The notes under the pieces are model-generated. The model searched no databases, was not told where the DNA came from, and saw nothing but the letters and a program-made list of their open reading frames with translations. Shown here one piece after another: positions 13,701 through 21,753 of a stretch of DNA of 64,000 nt (position 1 is the stretch's first letter; the number at the start of each line of letters is the position of its first letter). The position numbers and the translations under genes were made by a program. The stretch is from Tomocerus qinae (lineage: Eukaryota > Arthropoda > Collembola > Entomobryomorpha > Tomoceridae). The stretch spans positions 5,084,001-5,148,000 of the forward strand of contig CM034549.1 of NCBI GenBank assembly GCA_020055645.1. The letters run 5' to 3'.

Positions 13701-16700
13701 TGTACAAAAACTTATTTAATGCTTTCAAGTTAAAAATAAATCTTTTTGAGCCATCAGGCTTGTCTACTAAGAATATATTAGATAGAAACTGATTTTTCTT
13801 GTATGTACAGACTTTTACTGCGCCTAAATTCAGCAAATTATTAATTGCGTTGTTAATTTCATGTATCTCTATAGGAGAGAACTGCTTGAGTGTAGGTATA
13901 TTTCTTTGTTTGGGTTTGAATAAAAAAGGCAAAGTATAGCCTTTTATTATACTTAAAACGGATTTGTCTGCTCCAATCATTTTCCAATTTTGGATGTATG
14001 TGGCTAGACGACCTGCATGACTTACCTCGTCGTTGTTTAACGCTGTCGGTGTTGTTGCCCGCCTCGAGATTTCTGGTTGTATCGGGTAACTGGAGGCGGG
14101 CGGAATGAGTTTAAATTCCGACGTGGAGATTTCCGACGTTCACGAGTATTGACCTCTCTTGTTCGAAAAGAATTATTGCCCATACTTTTAGATGGCACAC
14201 TCCCAGAGGGTTTAGCTAAATCTCTTCCCGCTTTGGCGATGTTTTCAGCGGCTTTTACTTGACCACTAAGATCGGATCCGAATAATTGAGGATATAGTGG
14301 GGCATTAAATAGCACCTCCTTCATAGAGTAATCTTTAATGTTTGCACGGATTTGTTTACGGCGAAATGTTGATAATGAGAACTGAGTACCCATTAAATAT
14401 CTCCCAGCCGTGCTGAGACCTTTTAAAATTGTCTTTTTATCCACATCCTTCTTATCGTCAAGAAGGTCAGTCATCAGATTACCTAATAAGGTTCCTGTAA
14501 CTGCAATATGATTTTGCATTCGCAGTAAGCTTCCATCTTGATCCTTGGTGTAACCAGGAATTACTTTTCTCAATTCTGGGTTAATGATTGGACCTGAAAA
14601 AACAGTTACCTGGCATTGGATTGGCTTTCAAAATAGAATCTCGTTCATCTTTCTCCAACCCTTTTTGTGCGATAGCAGACCATCTTTGAGCTATTGCGGA
14701 GTGGAAATCTGGACCTGTAGGGTCTTTATTTTTAGGCATTTCTCCTAAAATAGACTGTGTCTCTGCATCCAGAACGTCAATTTCTAAAATGTCGGCATCT
14801 TTCTGAATATTTGCATCGGATCGCACCGAGCTAATATTGTCTCTGGTTTGAGAACAAGGAGAATCTCTACTATGAGATAACGGTGAGCGAGATCTGCTCC
14901 GAGATTTATCATCAGTTTCCGATGAACTGGAAGTTGACTGGTATTTTGCCTTTCTCTTCCTTAATTGCTTAGTTAGCTGTTGAACAGATTTCTCCAATTT
15001 ATCGAGACGCTTCGAGCGTCTTTTATTTTTCTTCGTTTTACGGCAACGACTCCTGTGGCTAGAATCGGATTCTGAGTCACTGGTCATTTTCAAGCAAACC
15101 CTAATACAATTATCAATTGGATATTAATGAAAATCGAATAAATTTAAATAATGTATAAACTTGCAAATCCAATGGGTATTATTGCGTACGTCACTTGTTA
15201 ATGGTTATAAACATTTGCTTACCCAAGTATTTGACACTAGTAAATGTCATAAAGTTAACACTTTTATCGGAAAACCAACAGGTTTCTGGACTTACCAATA
15301 CCAGTTTTACAAAACGAAAAAACCAAAATTTTTCAAAATTTTACCCTTTATGCGCAAAAAAATCGCAGCGAAAAAAGTTGCTGTTGACAGACGGCCACTT
15401 AAAGAAGCAATGACGTGATCATGGCGCGCGTGGCATAGTGTAGCTTCTTTTCTTTATAGATCTTTAAACATAAGTGGACAAGGCGGCCTCTGACAGAAGC
15501 TACTACAATTATTTATCAACGTGATGCAGAGGGAAGCACTGCTGCCATAAAATTAGCTTGTCTATCTATCAAAATGTATTTAAAAAATTACATCTCTGTA
15601 AATTATTACACTTACCCATCGATTCTAATATCGTCATAGTTGATCTGATTAGAGCAAATGGGGCATTTCCAAGTCGGACGTACTTTGGTCATCTGGAGGA
15701 ATGTTTCAATGTCAAAGCAAGAGTAATGTGTACATGTTGTTGCTCTGCAGGGGCTTAACATCCTGCTTTTTCCTAATGGGCATACCAAAGAAACTTCCAT
15801 ATAAGACCCACTCTCCATCACACCATCCGATACAGATCTGTCAATCACCCCTTTGACTGAAAACAAAATAACATTAATATAATTAATATATAATATAATA
15901 ACATAATATGTATTGGTGTCATAATGTATGTAATTTTTATGTAAATAAATTATTTTTATTACCCATATTAATAGTAGACGATTTGTCAATCAAAGGTCTT
16001 CTCAAAACAATCGTTAGCAGCTCGGTGTCAGTTACCTTTTGCACTAAAGCCATGGAAAAATAAAATTCACTGTCCTTTGGCAAAGCATCTACTTCCCATT
16101 CGATTTGCATGCAATTTATTCCTTCGTCAATCATATTGATAGGGACATTTACTGTAGGGTTTAATTGCGGAGCATGCTTGAAATTTAGGATACTCAAGGG
16201 TAAACCATTTATTGAGATTTTCGTAGGGATTCCATATTTTTCCATTATCTTAGCAGTCTTCCTTATTTTCGTCAAACGAATGTCTACCTGGAAAAATCAA
16301 TTATTTCTATATACATATGTACATAGTTATTTACATACTTACTTATTTATATATTGTTTTATATACACATAAACATAATTTAAAGATTCATGATAGCATT
16401 TATCATTTTATTTACATTTATTAAAAGAATCAAGACATAATTTATTATTATTATTATTACCTTAAAGGAACCGTAGTGAGCTTCTAATTGTGGCCTGAAA
16501 TCGCAATTAAAAATAACAATTTTTTTCAAAGGTTCAAAGCTACCTCCATCACCTGAAAAGCAAATCATTTAAGTATATATCCGGAAAACGTACAGGGTGG
16601 GCCTGAATGAACCGGAATTTTAACTTTAACTCTTAATAATTTTGGAATAGGTAACTTTATTGAGACTAAAGTAGTAGCATCTGAAAGAGCATTTAGTCAA

Positions 16701-18569
16701 AATTAAAATTTTGAACACCATTGAAACACAAAAACCGACTAAAGAAGGTCGCGAAAAAATTAAAAACGACAAAATCTTGTAAAATTTACATTTTGTAAAA
16801 TTAAATAGTCACATTTCATGTTTGAAATGAATATGGCGAAATTGACGAAAGAGCGGAAAGTGTAAGGATTAAAGAGGTAAAGAAAGTTCAAATTGAGTTC
16901 CAGCAAAAGTTTAACTTTGTTTCCAAGTTTTACACGTTCCCAAGTCGTTCCCTTTTGGTGTAGGCTAGCATTTGGTCATGAGGCATCTTAGGTCCATCTT
17001 CAAGTTGAACCGTAGTCTTCGGCTTTCTAGCATACGTTCTATCCTTCATCAAACGCCATTCTGAAAAATCCATAAGGCTCAAATCAAGGGAACGCGGGGG
17101 CCATGAAATTGGACCACCTCTACCTGTCCACTTACCCGGGAAATGTTCATCCGCATCCATGCCCAGACATCCAGTCTGAAGTGGGAATGATAGAAGGTCT
17201 TGCATTAGCATAAGGTTTTCATAGTTTGGTAACGTTTGAATTGGGGGCCAGATTTCGTTGTTTAACATGTTTTATTGGCGTTACATGTTTCTGTAAAGAA
17301 AAACGGACCTAAGATACCTCCTGACCAAATGTCAGCCCACACACAAAGGGAACGACTTGGGGACGTGTAAAACTTGGGAACAAAGTTAAACTTTAGCTGA
17401 AACTCAATTTGAACTTTCTTTACCTCTTTATTCCTTACACTTTCCGCTCTTTTGTCAATTTCGCCATATTCATTTCAAACATGAAATGTGACTATTTAAT
17501 TTTACAAAATGTAAATTTTACAAGATTTTGTCGTTTTTAATTTTTTCGCGACCCTTTTTAGTCGTTTTTGTGTTTCAATGGTGTTCAAAATTTTAATTCT
17601 GACTAAAAAACGCATGCTCTTTCAGATACTACTACTTTAGTCTCAATAAAGTTACCTATTCCAGAATTATTAAGAGTTAAAGTTAAAATTCCGGTTCATT
17701 CAGGCCCACCCACACACTGCACAATGCAATAGGTAGGACTATAAAGAATAATTAATTTGGAAACGTATTTACCTTCAAAAATATTATCTTTAACTGCAGT
17801 CGGTTTGATCAAAAATGCCTTTGTTTGATAAAACGGAGTGGATGGAGCCTCCGGGAATCTTGATTCTACGTTCATCGCATCAAGGAGTTCTAAAGACTTT
17901 CTACGAAATTCAATGGGATTTAGCGTCTTGGATGGAACAGTCTTCTCAAACTCAATTCCCTTGGTGCAAATGTTATTTTGTTGAAAAGAATTGCATAAAT
18001 CAGCTGTATCAATTTCAGTATTTGAGTTATGCCTAGCAGTGGCAATCTGCCGTGTGAGTAAAACTGGAGACGTCGGCATCGTCAATTCTGGTCTTAGTGA
18101 ATTATTCTCTGGTATTGGGACCAATACACTTGGTGACCTTTGTGGCCGTCTAGTTGACCACGATGAAAAACGGGCTGGTCGCATAGCATTGGGTGCTGTA
18201 ACTGGTGGGACGATTGGTACTTTTGGTACAGGTCGCACAGGGACACTTCTGCTACTACAAGTAAATGATAAACCGGAAGAGGTAGAGTTACTTACAGACG
18301 ACGGGCTAACTTGTGTTCCCTGCGGACATAATACATTAACAGTTTTGTATTATCCAGGTTTAAAAGTTAGATTTATAATATATAATTAGTGACAGTACAA
18401 GAAAAGCATGACAAAGATGAGTTGTATCAATATAGCCCAAAAATAAATGTTATCAGAAGGAGATACTCACCTCTAATGCCTTGTACGCAAACATCATTGA
18501 TGTTAGAGTCTCCGGAGTCCGACGGTATCTAATGGCTAAAGGATTCGGTGTCTCGTAATAATAGCTCAT
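10434..18569 (-). CDS. PIAS: PIAS-family SUMO E3 ligase, six exons, complete
   Basis: This predicted nuclear SUMO E3 ligase would transfer SUMO from Ubc9 to transcription and chromatin proteins. Coding exons in transcript order are 18569-18471, 18319-17773, 16552-16461, 16287-15963, 15856-15616 and 10719-10434. All junctions are GT-AG and the phases close exactly, giving 529 residues. A Ser/Pro-rich N-terminal part leads into a PINIT domain that starts near a TPFYQ motif. The SP-RING has its zinc ligands at about C391, C396-H398, C401, C419 and C422, following CPLG at 380-383. The C-terminal exon carries a hydrophobic-acidic stretch, AVIGIDED (about 483-490), that fits a SUMO-interacting motif. 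The usual N-terminal SAP domain is absent: the first exon encodes only 33 residues and the second begins Ser/Thr-rich. The last intron is filled by a DIRS retrotransposon and the intron before exon 3 by a foldback element. Family identity is secure; the start codon is less so. Confidence 0.93.
10743..10924 (-). repeat. DIRS left inverted terminal repeat
   Basis: From about 10803 to 10924 this is the exact reverse complement of 15408-15530. The outer part (10743-10802) is specific to the left end and differs from the right terminus: it has CGAAGG where the right end reads CTCTGC in the same orientation. That difference helps show how the internal complementary region was built. Confidence 0.92.
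10971..11091. repeat. DIRS internal complementary region
   Basis: The first half, 10971-11040, is the reverse complement of the left terminus, including its CCTTCGGG segment. The second half, 11041-11091, is the reverse complement of the right terminus, including its CCCTCTGC segment. The two meet at a single AATTTT. This is the head-to-tail terminus junction expected for the region that DIRS elements are thought to use as a template for completing their ends. Confidence 0.93.
11204..12231 (-). pseudogene. DIRS tyrosine recombinase, frameshifted
   Basis: This would be the recombinase that integrates the circular DIRS intermediate. The open part, 12231-11431 with no ATG at its upstream edge, has the N-terminal SAM-like core-binding region and the first catalytic arginine in the motif ATAHRMQTF. 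The frame then closes at TAA near 11431. The catalytic C-terminus continues in another frame down to a TAA at 11204. It carries HSCRHAA (the HxxR box), a conserved tryptophan in TAGWSN and the nucleophilic tyrosine in TKFYNRP. The shift lies near 11440-11455 and is consistent with loss of one base. The 5' end overlaps the methyltransferase frame by about 90 bp, as is common in DIRS elements. All catalytic residues are present but split between two frames. Confidence 0.9.
12141..12512 (-). CDS. DIRS Dam-like DNA methyltransferase domain
   Basis: This frame continues the reverse transcriptase polyprotein after a one-base shift. It opens with a DLFATAQNAKC segment, then DAF...W, then YAFPPFSLI, and later VVVPNWECQPWYP. 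The order resembles the phage/bacterial Dam N6-adenine methyltransferase family reported in DIRS elements, with FPPF in the place of the catalytic NPPY motif. Whether it retains enzyme activity cannot be told from sequence. It has no ATG of its own at the domain start and is most simply the C-terminal part of the polyprotein in 13980-12514. Confidence 0.78.
   Translation of the reverse strand: MFATAQNAKCSLFVSWFPESESYKVDAFTISWTRLNFYAFPPFSLISRVLQKIRVDKARGIVVVPNWECQPWYPVFKSMTVGHCLIISPQPNLLCYLNRNHPMSNTLSLMAGVLSGKDMSAED
12514..13980 (-). CDS. DIRS reverse transcriptase / RNase H
   Basis: The reverse transcriptase motifs occur in order: DKPDGSKRFIFNLK, SIDFKDAYFLIPI, LPFGLSTAPRTF and the catalytic YLDDY box, followed by TIKFLGFDID. 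RNase H follows, with four acidic residues in EIYSDAS, LELQAA, HIDNTT and ADAESR. An ATG lies at 13980, but the frame is open upstream into the gag-like region. The residues just before the ATG (GRLATYIQNWK) also fit the family, so translation may enter by a -1 shift from the upstream frame. The frame ends at a TGA at 12514 directly after an A6 run; the methyltransferase continues one base out of frame. Confidence 0.95.
   Translation of the reverse strand: MIGADKSVLSIIKGYTLPFLFKPKQRNIPTLKQFSPIEIHEINNAINNLLNLGAVKVCTYKKNQFLSNIFLVDKPDGSKRFIFNLKALNKFLYNEKFKMEDLKTALRLIEPGAYMGSIDFKDAYFLIPIAKKHWKYLRFKWNNKLYEFTCLPFGLSTAPRTFTKLMKPVVGYLRGMGYISVIYLDDYLAIGKSYAECLANLQISTNLFHELGFILNVTKSVLVPTQTIKFLGFDIDTNKWTLSLPENKRKALLIRCNEMCIKTKCSVRHLAEFIGSLVAASPAVPYGMLYTKVLERKKYLSLKYSEGNYSTRISISNSEKSEIEWWMKTLPLAKMEIRNDTYDFEIYSDASNTGWGASFEMNSWGGKWNSEESKKHINYLELQAAYNALYKYAYNLRDVKILMHIDNTTAISCINRMGSVKYSHLHSVTKDIWSFCEERRIFIFATYINTKDNFIADAESRSVHMETEWELNWDVYKHITSNLGTPKN
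14037..15087 (-). pseudogene. DIRS gag-like ORF1, frameshifted
   Basis: This is the putative nucleocapsid-like protein of the element. The first part, from the ATG at 15087 to a TAA at 14581, has an Arg/Lys/Ser-rich start with a Lys-rich predicted coiled coil (DKLEKSVQQLTKQLRKRK). The second part, 14573-14037, continues the family pattern (INPELRKV, then a basic Arg/Gly/Gln tail) in another frame. The shift maps to a T6 run (read on the minus strand) near 14605. The tail overlaps the start of the reverse transcriptase frame, and a strong splice-donor-like GAG|GTAAGT sits between them, near 14021-14028. Confidence 0.85.
15408..15554 (+). repeat. DIRS right inverted terminal repeat
   Basis: 15408-15530 is the exact reverse complement of the inner part of the left ITR (about 10803-10924). 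The outermost bases, up to AAAATT at 15549-15554, match the second half of the internal complementary region but not the left terminus. The right end lies 61 bp inside the PIAS intron, measured from the exon ending at 15616. Confidence 0.92.
15616..15856 (-). CDS. PIAS: PIAS SP-RING (MIZ) exon
   Basis: This exon encodes the catalytic SP-RING that binds Ubc9. It contains VSLVCPLGKSRM, PCRATTCTHYSCF and PTWKCPIC, the classic PIAS spacing of the zinc ligands, and ends with a split glycine codon in DIRIDG. Acceptor TTTTCAG| and donor GG|GTAAGT are both strong. All expected zinc ligands are present. Confidence 0.95.
15963..16287 (-). CDS. PIAS: PIAS PINIT-domain exon
   Basis: The exon begins VDIRLTKI and contains ISINGLPLSI, NVPINMIDEG and YFSMALVQKVTDTELL. 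These match the PINIT domain region that recognises substrates and contributes to nuclear retention in PIAS proteins. It is flanked by TTCCAG| and ATGG|GTAATA. The frame joins cleanly to both neighbours. Confidence 0.9.
16461..16552 (-). CDS. PIAS: PIAS short PINIT exon
   Basis: A 92-bp exon encoding a segment around FEPLKKIVIFNCDFRPQ, bounded by TTTTCAG|GT and TTTAAG|GTAATA. It completes the split glycine codon from the previous exon and ends in phase 0. It corresponds to the early PINIT strands in PIAS proteins. Confidence 0.82.
16595..16955 (+). repeat. Foldback element left arm
   Basis: It begins GGGTGGGCCTGAATGAACC and is complementary, with scattered mismatches and small indels, to 17345-17711. 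One indel lies where this arm reads GCATTTAGTC and the other arm reads GCATGCGTTTTTTAGTC. Confidence 0.88.
16930..17268 (-). pseudogene. Mariner-like transposase fragment
   Basis: A 112-codon open frame with mariner/Tc1-type C-terminal motifs: WPPRSLDLSLMDFSEW corresponds to the common WPPRSPDLTPLDFFLW block, which includes the third catalytic acidic residue. Family proteins exceed 300 residues, so this is a truncated remnant. Its 3' end runs into the left inverted arm. Confidence 0.75.
17345..17711 (-). repeat. Foldback element right arm
   Basis: Inverted partner of 16595-16955. It ends in CAGGCCCACCC, the reverse complement of the left terminus. Confidence 0.88.
17773..18319 (-). CDS. PIAS: PIAS Ser/Pro-rich exon ending in the start of PINIT
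   Basis: A 547-bp exon following CCGCAG|. The first two thirds are low-complexity, rich in Ser, Pro and Arg. The end carries TPFYQTKAFLIKPT, matching the PFYD...LIKPT entry of the PINIT domain. An in-frame stop directly upstream of the acceptor supports the exon boundary. The donor is GAAG|GTAAAT. Confidence 0.85.
18339..18464. repeat. PIAS intron 1 segment duplicated at 19285-19406
   Basis: This 126-bp intronic segment recurs in direct orientation at 19285-19406 with about two substitutions and one 4-bp deletion. The copy stops a few bases short of the PIAS donor site. Confidence 0.9.
18471..18569 (-). CDS. PIAS: PIAS first coding exon
   Basis: An ATG at 18569 opens 33 codons (starting MSYYYETPNPL), followed by donor GAG|GTGAGT in phase 0, which matches the next exon. 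It contains no SAP-like helix pattern. An unseen upstream or alternative first exon cannot be excluded. Confidence 0.68.
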
Positions 18570-19604
18570 GTTTAAAGTTGTCAGAAATTGCAATGCTGAA
18601 ATGCAATTTTCGATAATGCGGATTAAAACGAGTTCTTTTAAAGACTAATAAATAATGTGAGTCTATGTGATGTGATTCTACTGGCGACAATCACTGAGCG
18701 TCTTGTTCCTATCATTGGTCCTTTTTGTCCGCTACTCTTGTCCATGCAGCTACCTACGAGAAAGAAAGAAAGAACGACGTGTTATTGGCCTTTATCATTA
18801 TGCCTCACCTATTCAAATTCTACAATATATTAAAATGATTATACATACAATACATAGTCTACAATAATATTACAAAACTACAAAGCAAGTTGTGGAAGGA
18901 ATAGCTAATTTCAATAGTCAAGCCATAATATTATGGATATTGAAATCCATTTCCTAAGAAGACTAGCACAGCTCCTAACTGAAGTTTACTGAATGGAAAT
19001 TGAGGACAAAGAGGACAAAGACGCAAAAATTGAAATGAGATTGTTATCTGCTTGACGTGTTCATACAGGTATTCATACAACCATTTTGATTACTTATCAT
19101 GTCGATTTTGTTACATGGAGAACGACTGGATTTTGTGTAATGTTATTCCCATGCTAAGTTACAATATTATTGACTGGCTGACGGCAGTAATTCATGCAAC
19201 TGCAATCCCATAGGTCAGGTCAACCTACAGATTCATTCAGCTTTCCATATTCCTCATTCTCAATAGACCTTTACCAAGAACTATACAGTTTTGTATTATC
19301 CAGGTTTAAAAGGTAGATTTATAATATATAATTAGTGACAGCACAAGAAAAGCATGACAAAGATGAGTTGTATATAGCCCAAAAATAAATGTTATCAGAA
19401 GGAGATTAAATAAATTGAATGATAATTGATCCCTTCCGACCAGGAGTTATGGAATAAATTAGCTAACCTTTTTGGGCTTTAAAACACTTCGTCTTCGCCA
19501 AGTTTCATTACATTTCACAGAAAACTTTCTGACTTGCAAGAGCTTCTTCTCCTCAGAAAAATATCTTTGAAAATCCAGCTTCTTAGCTACATAAAAATAG
19601 AAAA
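18570..19604. promoter_or_regulatory. Divergent intergenic region, PIAS / zinc-finger gene
   Basis: About 1 kb separates the start codons of PIAS (minus) and the zinc-finger gene (plus). It must hold both promoters and 5' UTRs. No TATA box or initiator stands out clearly. It contains the duplicated intron fragment at 19285-19406. Confidence 0.55.
19285..19406. repeat. Copy of PIAS intron 1 fragment
   Basis: Direct copy of 18339-18464, about 950 bp away. It lacks TCAA after GAGTTGTA and differs at about two other bases. It carries no splice site and no coding sequence. Confidence 0.9.
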
Positions 19605-20838
19605 ATGCTTTTCACCAACCGTTCTGAAACTGTCAACTCTTCAACTAGTCAGCAATCTAACAAACGTAAGATTGGTGACTCAACAAGTGGAGCTTCCGCA
19701 ATTCCCGAAAATTTGTTGGAGGCAAATTCCTTCCAAGAAGATTCTTTCTACATCCAAGTCACAAATTCCATTTCGGAGTTCTGTGCTAATTGCTCTGTTA
19801 GATTCTCCATTTCGGAAACAGGCCACACAAAGACTGTCAAGGAATTCATGTCACTAGATAAAAACACTGGAGAGTTCACCAAAGTATCCGTGTGGAAAGC
19901 TCTTTCTGTCATTTATCAATTGCGGATTCGGATGTACAACAATATTGAGATCGCCACCGCATTCTGCTTGGGGGAAGATGGAAATCGAGATTTGTCTATC
20001 TGCACCAAATGCGCCATGTCCTTGTGTCGTCTCTACAAATCCTACATGGAATTTCAAGACTTTTCGTCCCGGGACTCCTACATTTCCAAATTAATTAAAG
20101 ACAAAGAAAATACTCAACCGTACTCACCTCCGGTTTCCCCGATTTCCAGCGCTAATTCGGTTTCGTCTCCACCTCCGAGTCTTCCTGTCGTCCCACCAAG
20201 GTCCTTGGCAAAGATTGTTATCAGAAGACCGACCCTTATAGTCAGCACAGGCAACTGCTCTCAACGCCCACTCAACCTGATTACAAATAAAAGCAAAGCC
20301 AGCAATAGTTCCAAAATGGACTGGAGCCCGGAGCCGCCCTCTTCATCTCCTCCTCCGAATACTCGCTATTCCACCAAACCTCCAGAGAGCTTTGGACCAC
20401 CGTTATTCAAATGCGGGATTTGTTCAGAGATTTGTCACTCATTGGGTAAGTTTACTTTATTTTTTACTTTTTATGTAATAAATTAATTGCATGCTCTGCC
20501 AACAATTTGTGTGGCCTCTCAACTCAACTATTTGTATTACAATATATGGCAAGAAAAATCTGTTAAAGTTGTGCATTCGTAGACTTTAACTTCATCAACT
20601 TAACAATTAAACTGTATTTTAAGATGAGCTGGAGAGACACAAAGCCATAAGATGTGAAGTTCACCAAGGAAGCCATAAGATGTACATTTGTCACCTTTGC
20701 AGCAGGGACTTCAATGATATAGTGAATTTAAATCAGCACATGAAAATCCACTGGGAGACTCGAATGTTTCACCATCCATGTGTCTGTCATCATGGTTATG
20801 GATCTGCTAGAAAGTGTCCAATTTGCGGAAAGCGATGA
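19605..20838 (+). CDS. ZAD-like C2H2 zinc-finger protein, two exons
   Basis: Exons are 19605-20445 and 20624-20838, joined by TTGG|GTAAGT and TTTTAAG| in matching phase, for 351 residues. The N-terminal part has two CxxC pairs (about C60/C63 and C133/C136, in FCANC and ICTKC) separated by about 70 residues, as in the ZAD dimerisation domain of arthropod zinc-finger factors. A Ser/Pro-rich linker (about 170-260) follows. The C-terminal part has a degenerate finger (FKCGICSEIC...H...C) and one canonical C2H2 finger (YICHLCSRDF...H...H). The protein ends just after CPICGKR, with no room for histidines. A nuclear DNA-binding role is inferred. The ZAD call is moderate; the zinc-finger call is firm. 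Confidence 0.78.
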
Positions 20839-21231
20839 AAGGGATGAAAGTCGTTCTCTTGCTTCTTCCATTTGTTTATTCGTTTTCTTACAGTAGAACC
20901 ACCATTTACACAATACTATATTTATATGGAAATACTACTAATTCCTCTGATATTCTACAACAGGGTTTGTATTTTGGGCTATCACTATCACTTAACTACC
21001 TAGTTCGTACACATATAAATGTATTAGAGTTTTCCTTATTACCTTTAAAAATGTAATTAGTATGATATACTTTTGTGTATTTATACCTAGAATCTACAAA
21101 CTATAGCAGAAATAATATTTAGTACAGTTTTATGAAGCATCATAACATTATTACCATGTGGTATTTGTTATTGTTTAATGGTGGTTTCTGAAACATTGTA
21201 TTGTATATCAAAGTCTTCCTTTTACCAAGTT

Positions 21232-21237
21232 AATAAA
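21232..21237 (+). promoter_or_regulatory. Candidate polyadenylation signal, zinc-finger gene
   Basis: AATAAA about 390 bp after the stop codon, before the TRPM gene. Confidence 0.4.
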
Positions 21238-21464
21238 CAGGTTTGGCAAGCATTTCGAGGTATGACTTCTAGGGTAGCCCAATTTTGGAAATCAAACGAG
21301 TTCGATAGCATCAGTGCTAAAATTCATGTGAAAAGAATCATATCTTATGCACTTTGATCTAATGGAATTACATTTATCGGTTTTTCGGAGGATTTACCTG
21401 CAAATCGGGCTCAGGCAAATACACACACATAGAACCATTCATTTGCATATAGGAATATAAAAAT

Positions 21465-21652
21465 ATGTTGTCATGGGATGATACTGAAATTAATGAAGCC
21501 ATTATTTGCAATCATTCACTATTCTGTAATGATGCAGCATCGAATGCACTCAAAAATTGCATACCACGCCCCGAATACTCAATTCAATTTCCTTTCAGGT
21601 CATTGAGAATGTCACATGATTCCATCCAATTAATAACTATAAATCAAATGTG
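21465..21652 (+). CDS. Possible 5' coding exon of the TRPM gene
   Basis: An ATG-started frame of about 63 codons could splice in phase 0 from a GT at 21653 to the AG before 21735, extending the TRPM N-terminus. TRPM proteins usually have some residues before the WIE...KREC block, which argues for an exon here. The encoded residues have no recognisable homology and the donor is weak. Treat it as a hypothesis. Confidence 0.25.
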
Positions 21653-21753
21653 TGTACCATTAACTTCTCAAGTTGTCGAGTATAAACACTTGACCCACTA
21701 AATAATTTTGTAGTGTTCGATAGGAGGTCTCTAAGGATTTGCATGAAAAGGGA

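Larger units (their letters stand above)
10737..15554 (-). mobile_element. DIRS-type tyrosine recombinase retrotransposon
   Basis: This is a 4.8-kb element with the hallmarks of DIRS retrotransposons. It has inverted terminal repeats, an internal complementary region, and coding regions on the minus strand in the order gag-like, reverse transcriptase/RNase H, Dam-like methyltransferase, tyrosine recombinase. DIRS elements replicate through a circular DNA that the recombinase integrates, so no integrase-type target duplication is expected. The sequence AAAATT occurs once at each border (10737-10742 and 15549-15554). The ITRs are still identical over about 120 bp, so insertion looks recent. Even so, the coding regions carry three single-base frameshifts, and this copy appears non-autonomous unless those are sequence errors. 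Its orientation matches the host PIAS gene. Confidence 0.95.
10720..15615 (-). other. PIAS intron 5, occupied by the DIRS element
   Basis: The donor is GG|GTAAGT with the exon ending at 15616; the acceptor is CCCAAG| with the exon resuming at 10719. Subtracting the inserted element leaves about 84 bp of original intron, similar to the other short introns nearby. In gene orientation about 61 bp of host intron precede the element and only 17 bp follow it. Confidence 0.9.
16595..17711 (-). mobile_element. Foldback element with mariner-like transposase remnant
   Basis: Two long inverted arms, 16595-16955 and 17345-17711, match each other at most positions with few small differences, and flank about 390 bp. 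The middle encodes, on the minus strand (17268 down to 16930), a transposase C-terminal fragment. It retains a block resembling the second catalytic Asp (MQD), then DEHFPGKW, WPPRSLDLSLMDF and a KPKTT-like tail, as in Tc1/mariner DDE transposases. The N-terminal half is missing, so it cannot be autonomous. It lies wholly inside a PIAS intron, with the minus-strand open frame in the host orientation. A transcript of the intron would fold into a hairpin of about 360 bp. Confidence 0.85.

Noticed and set aside
16930-17268. The transposase fragment as a functional gene
   Set aside because: Only the C-terminal third of a mariner-type transposase is present, and its end merges into the inverted arm.
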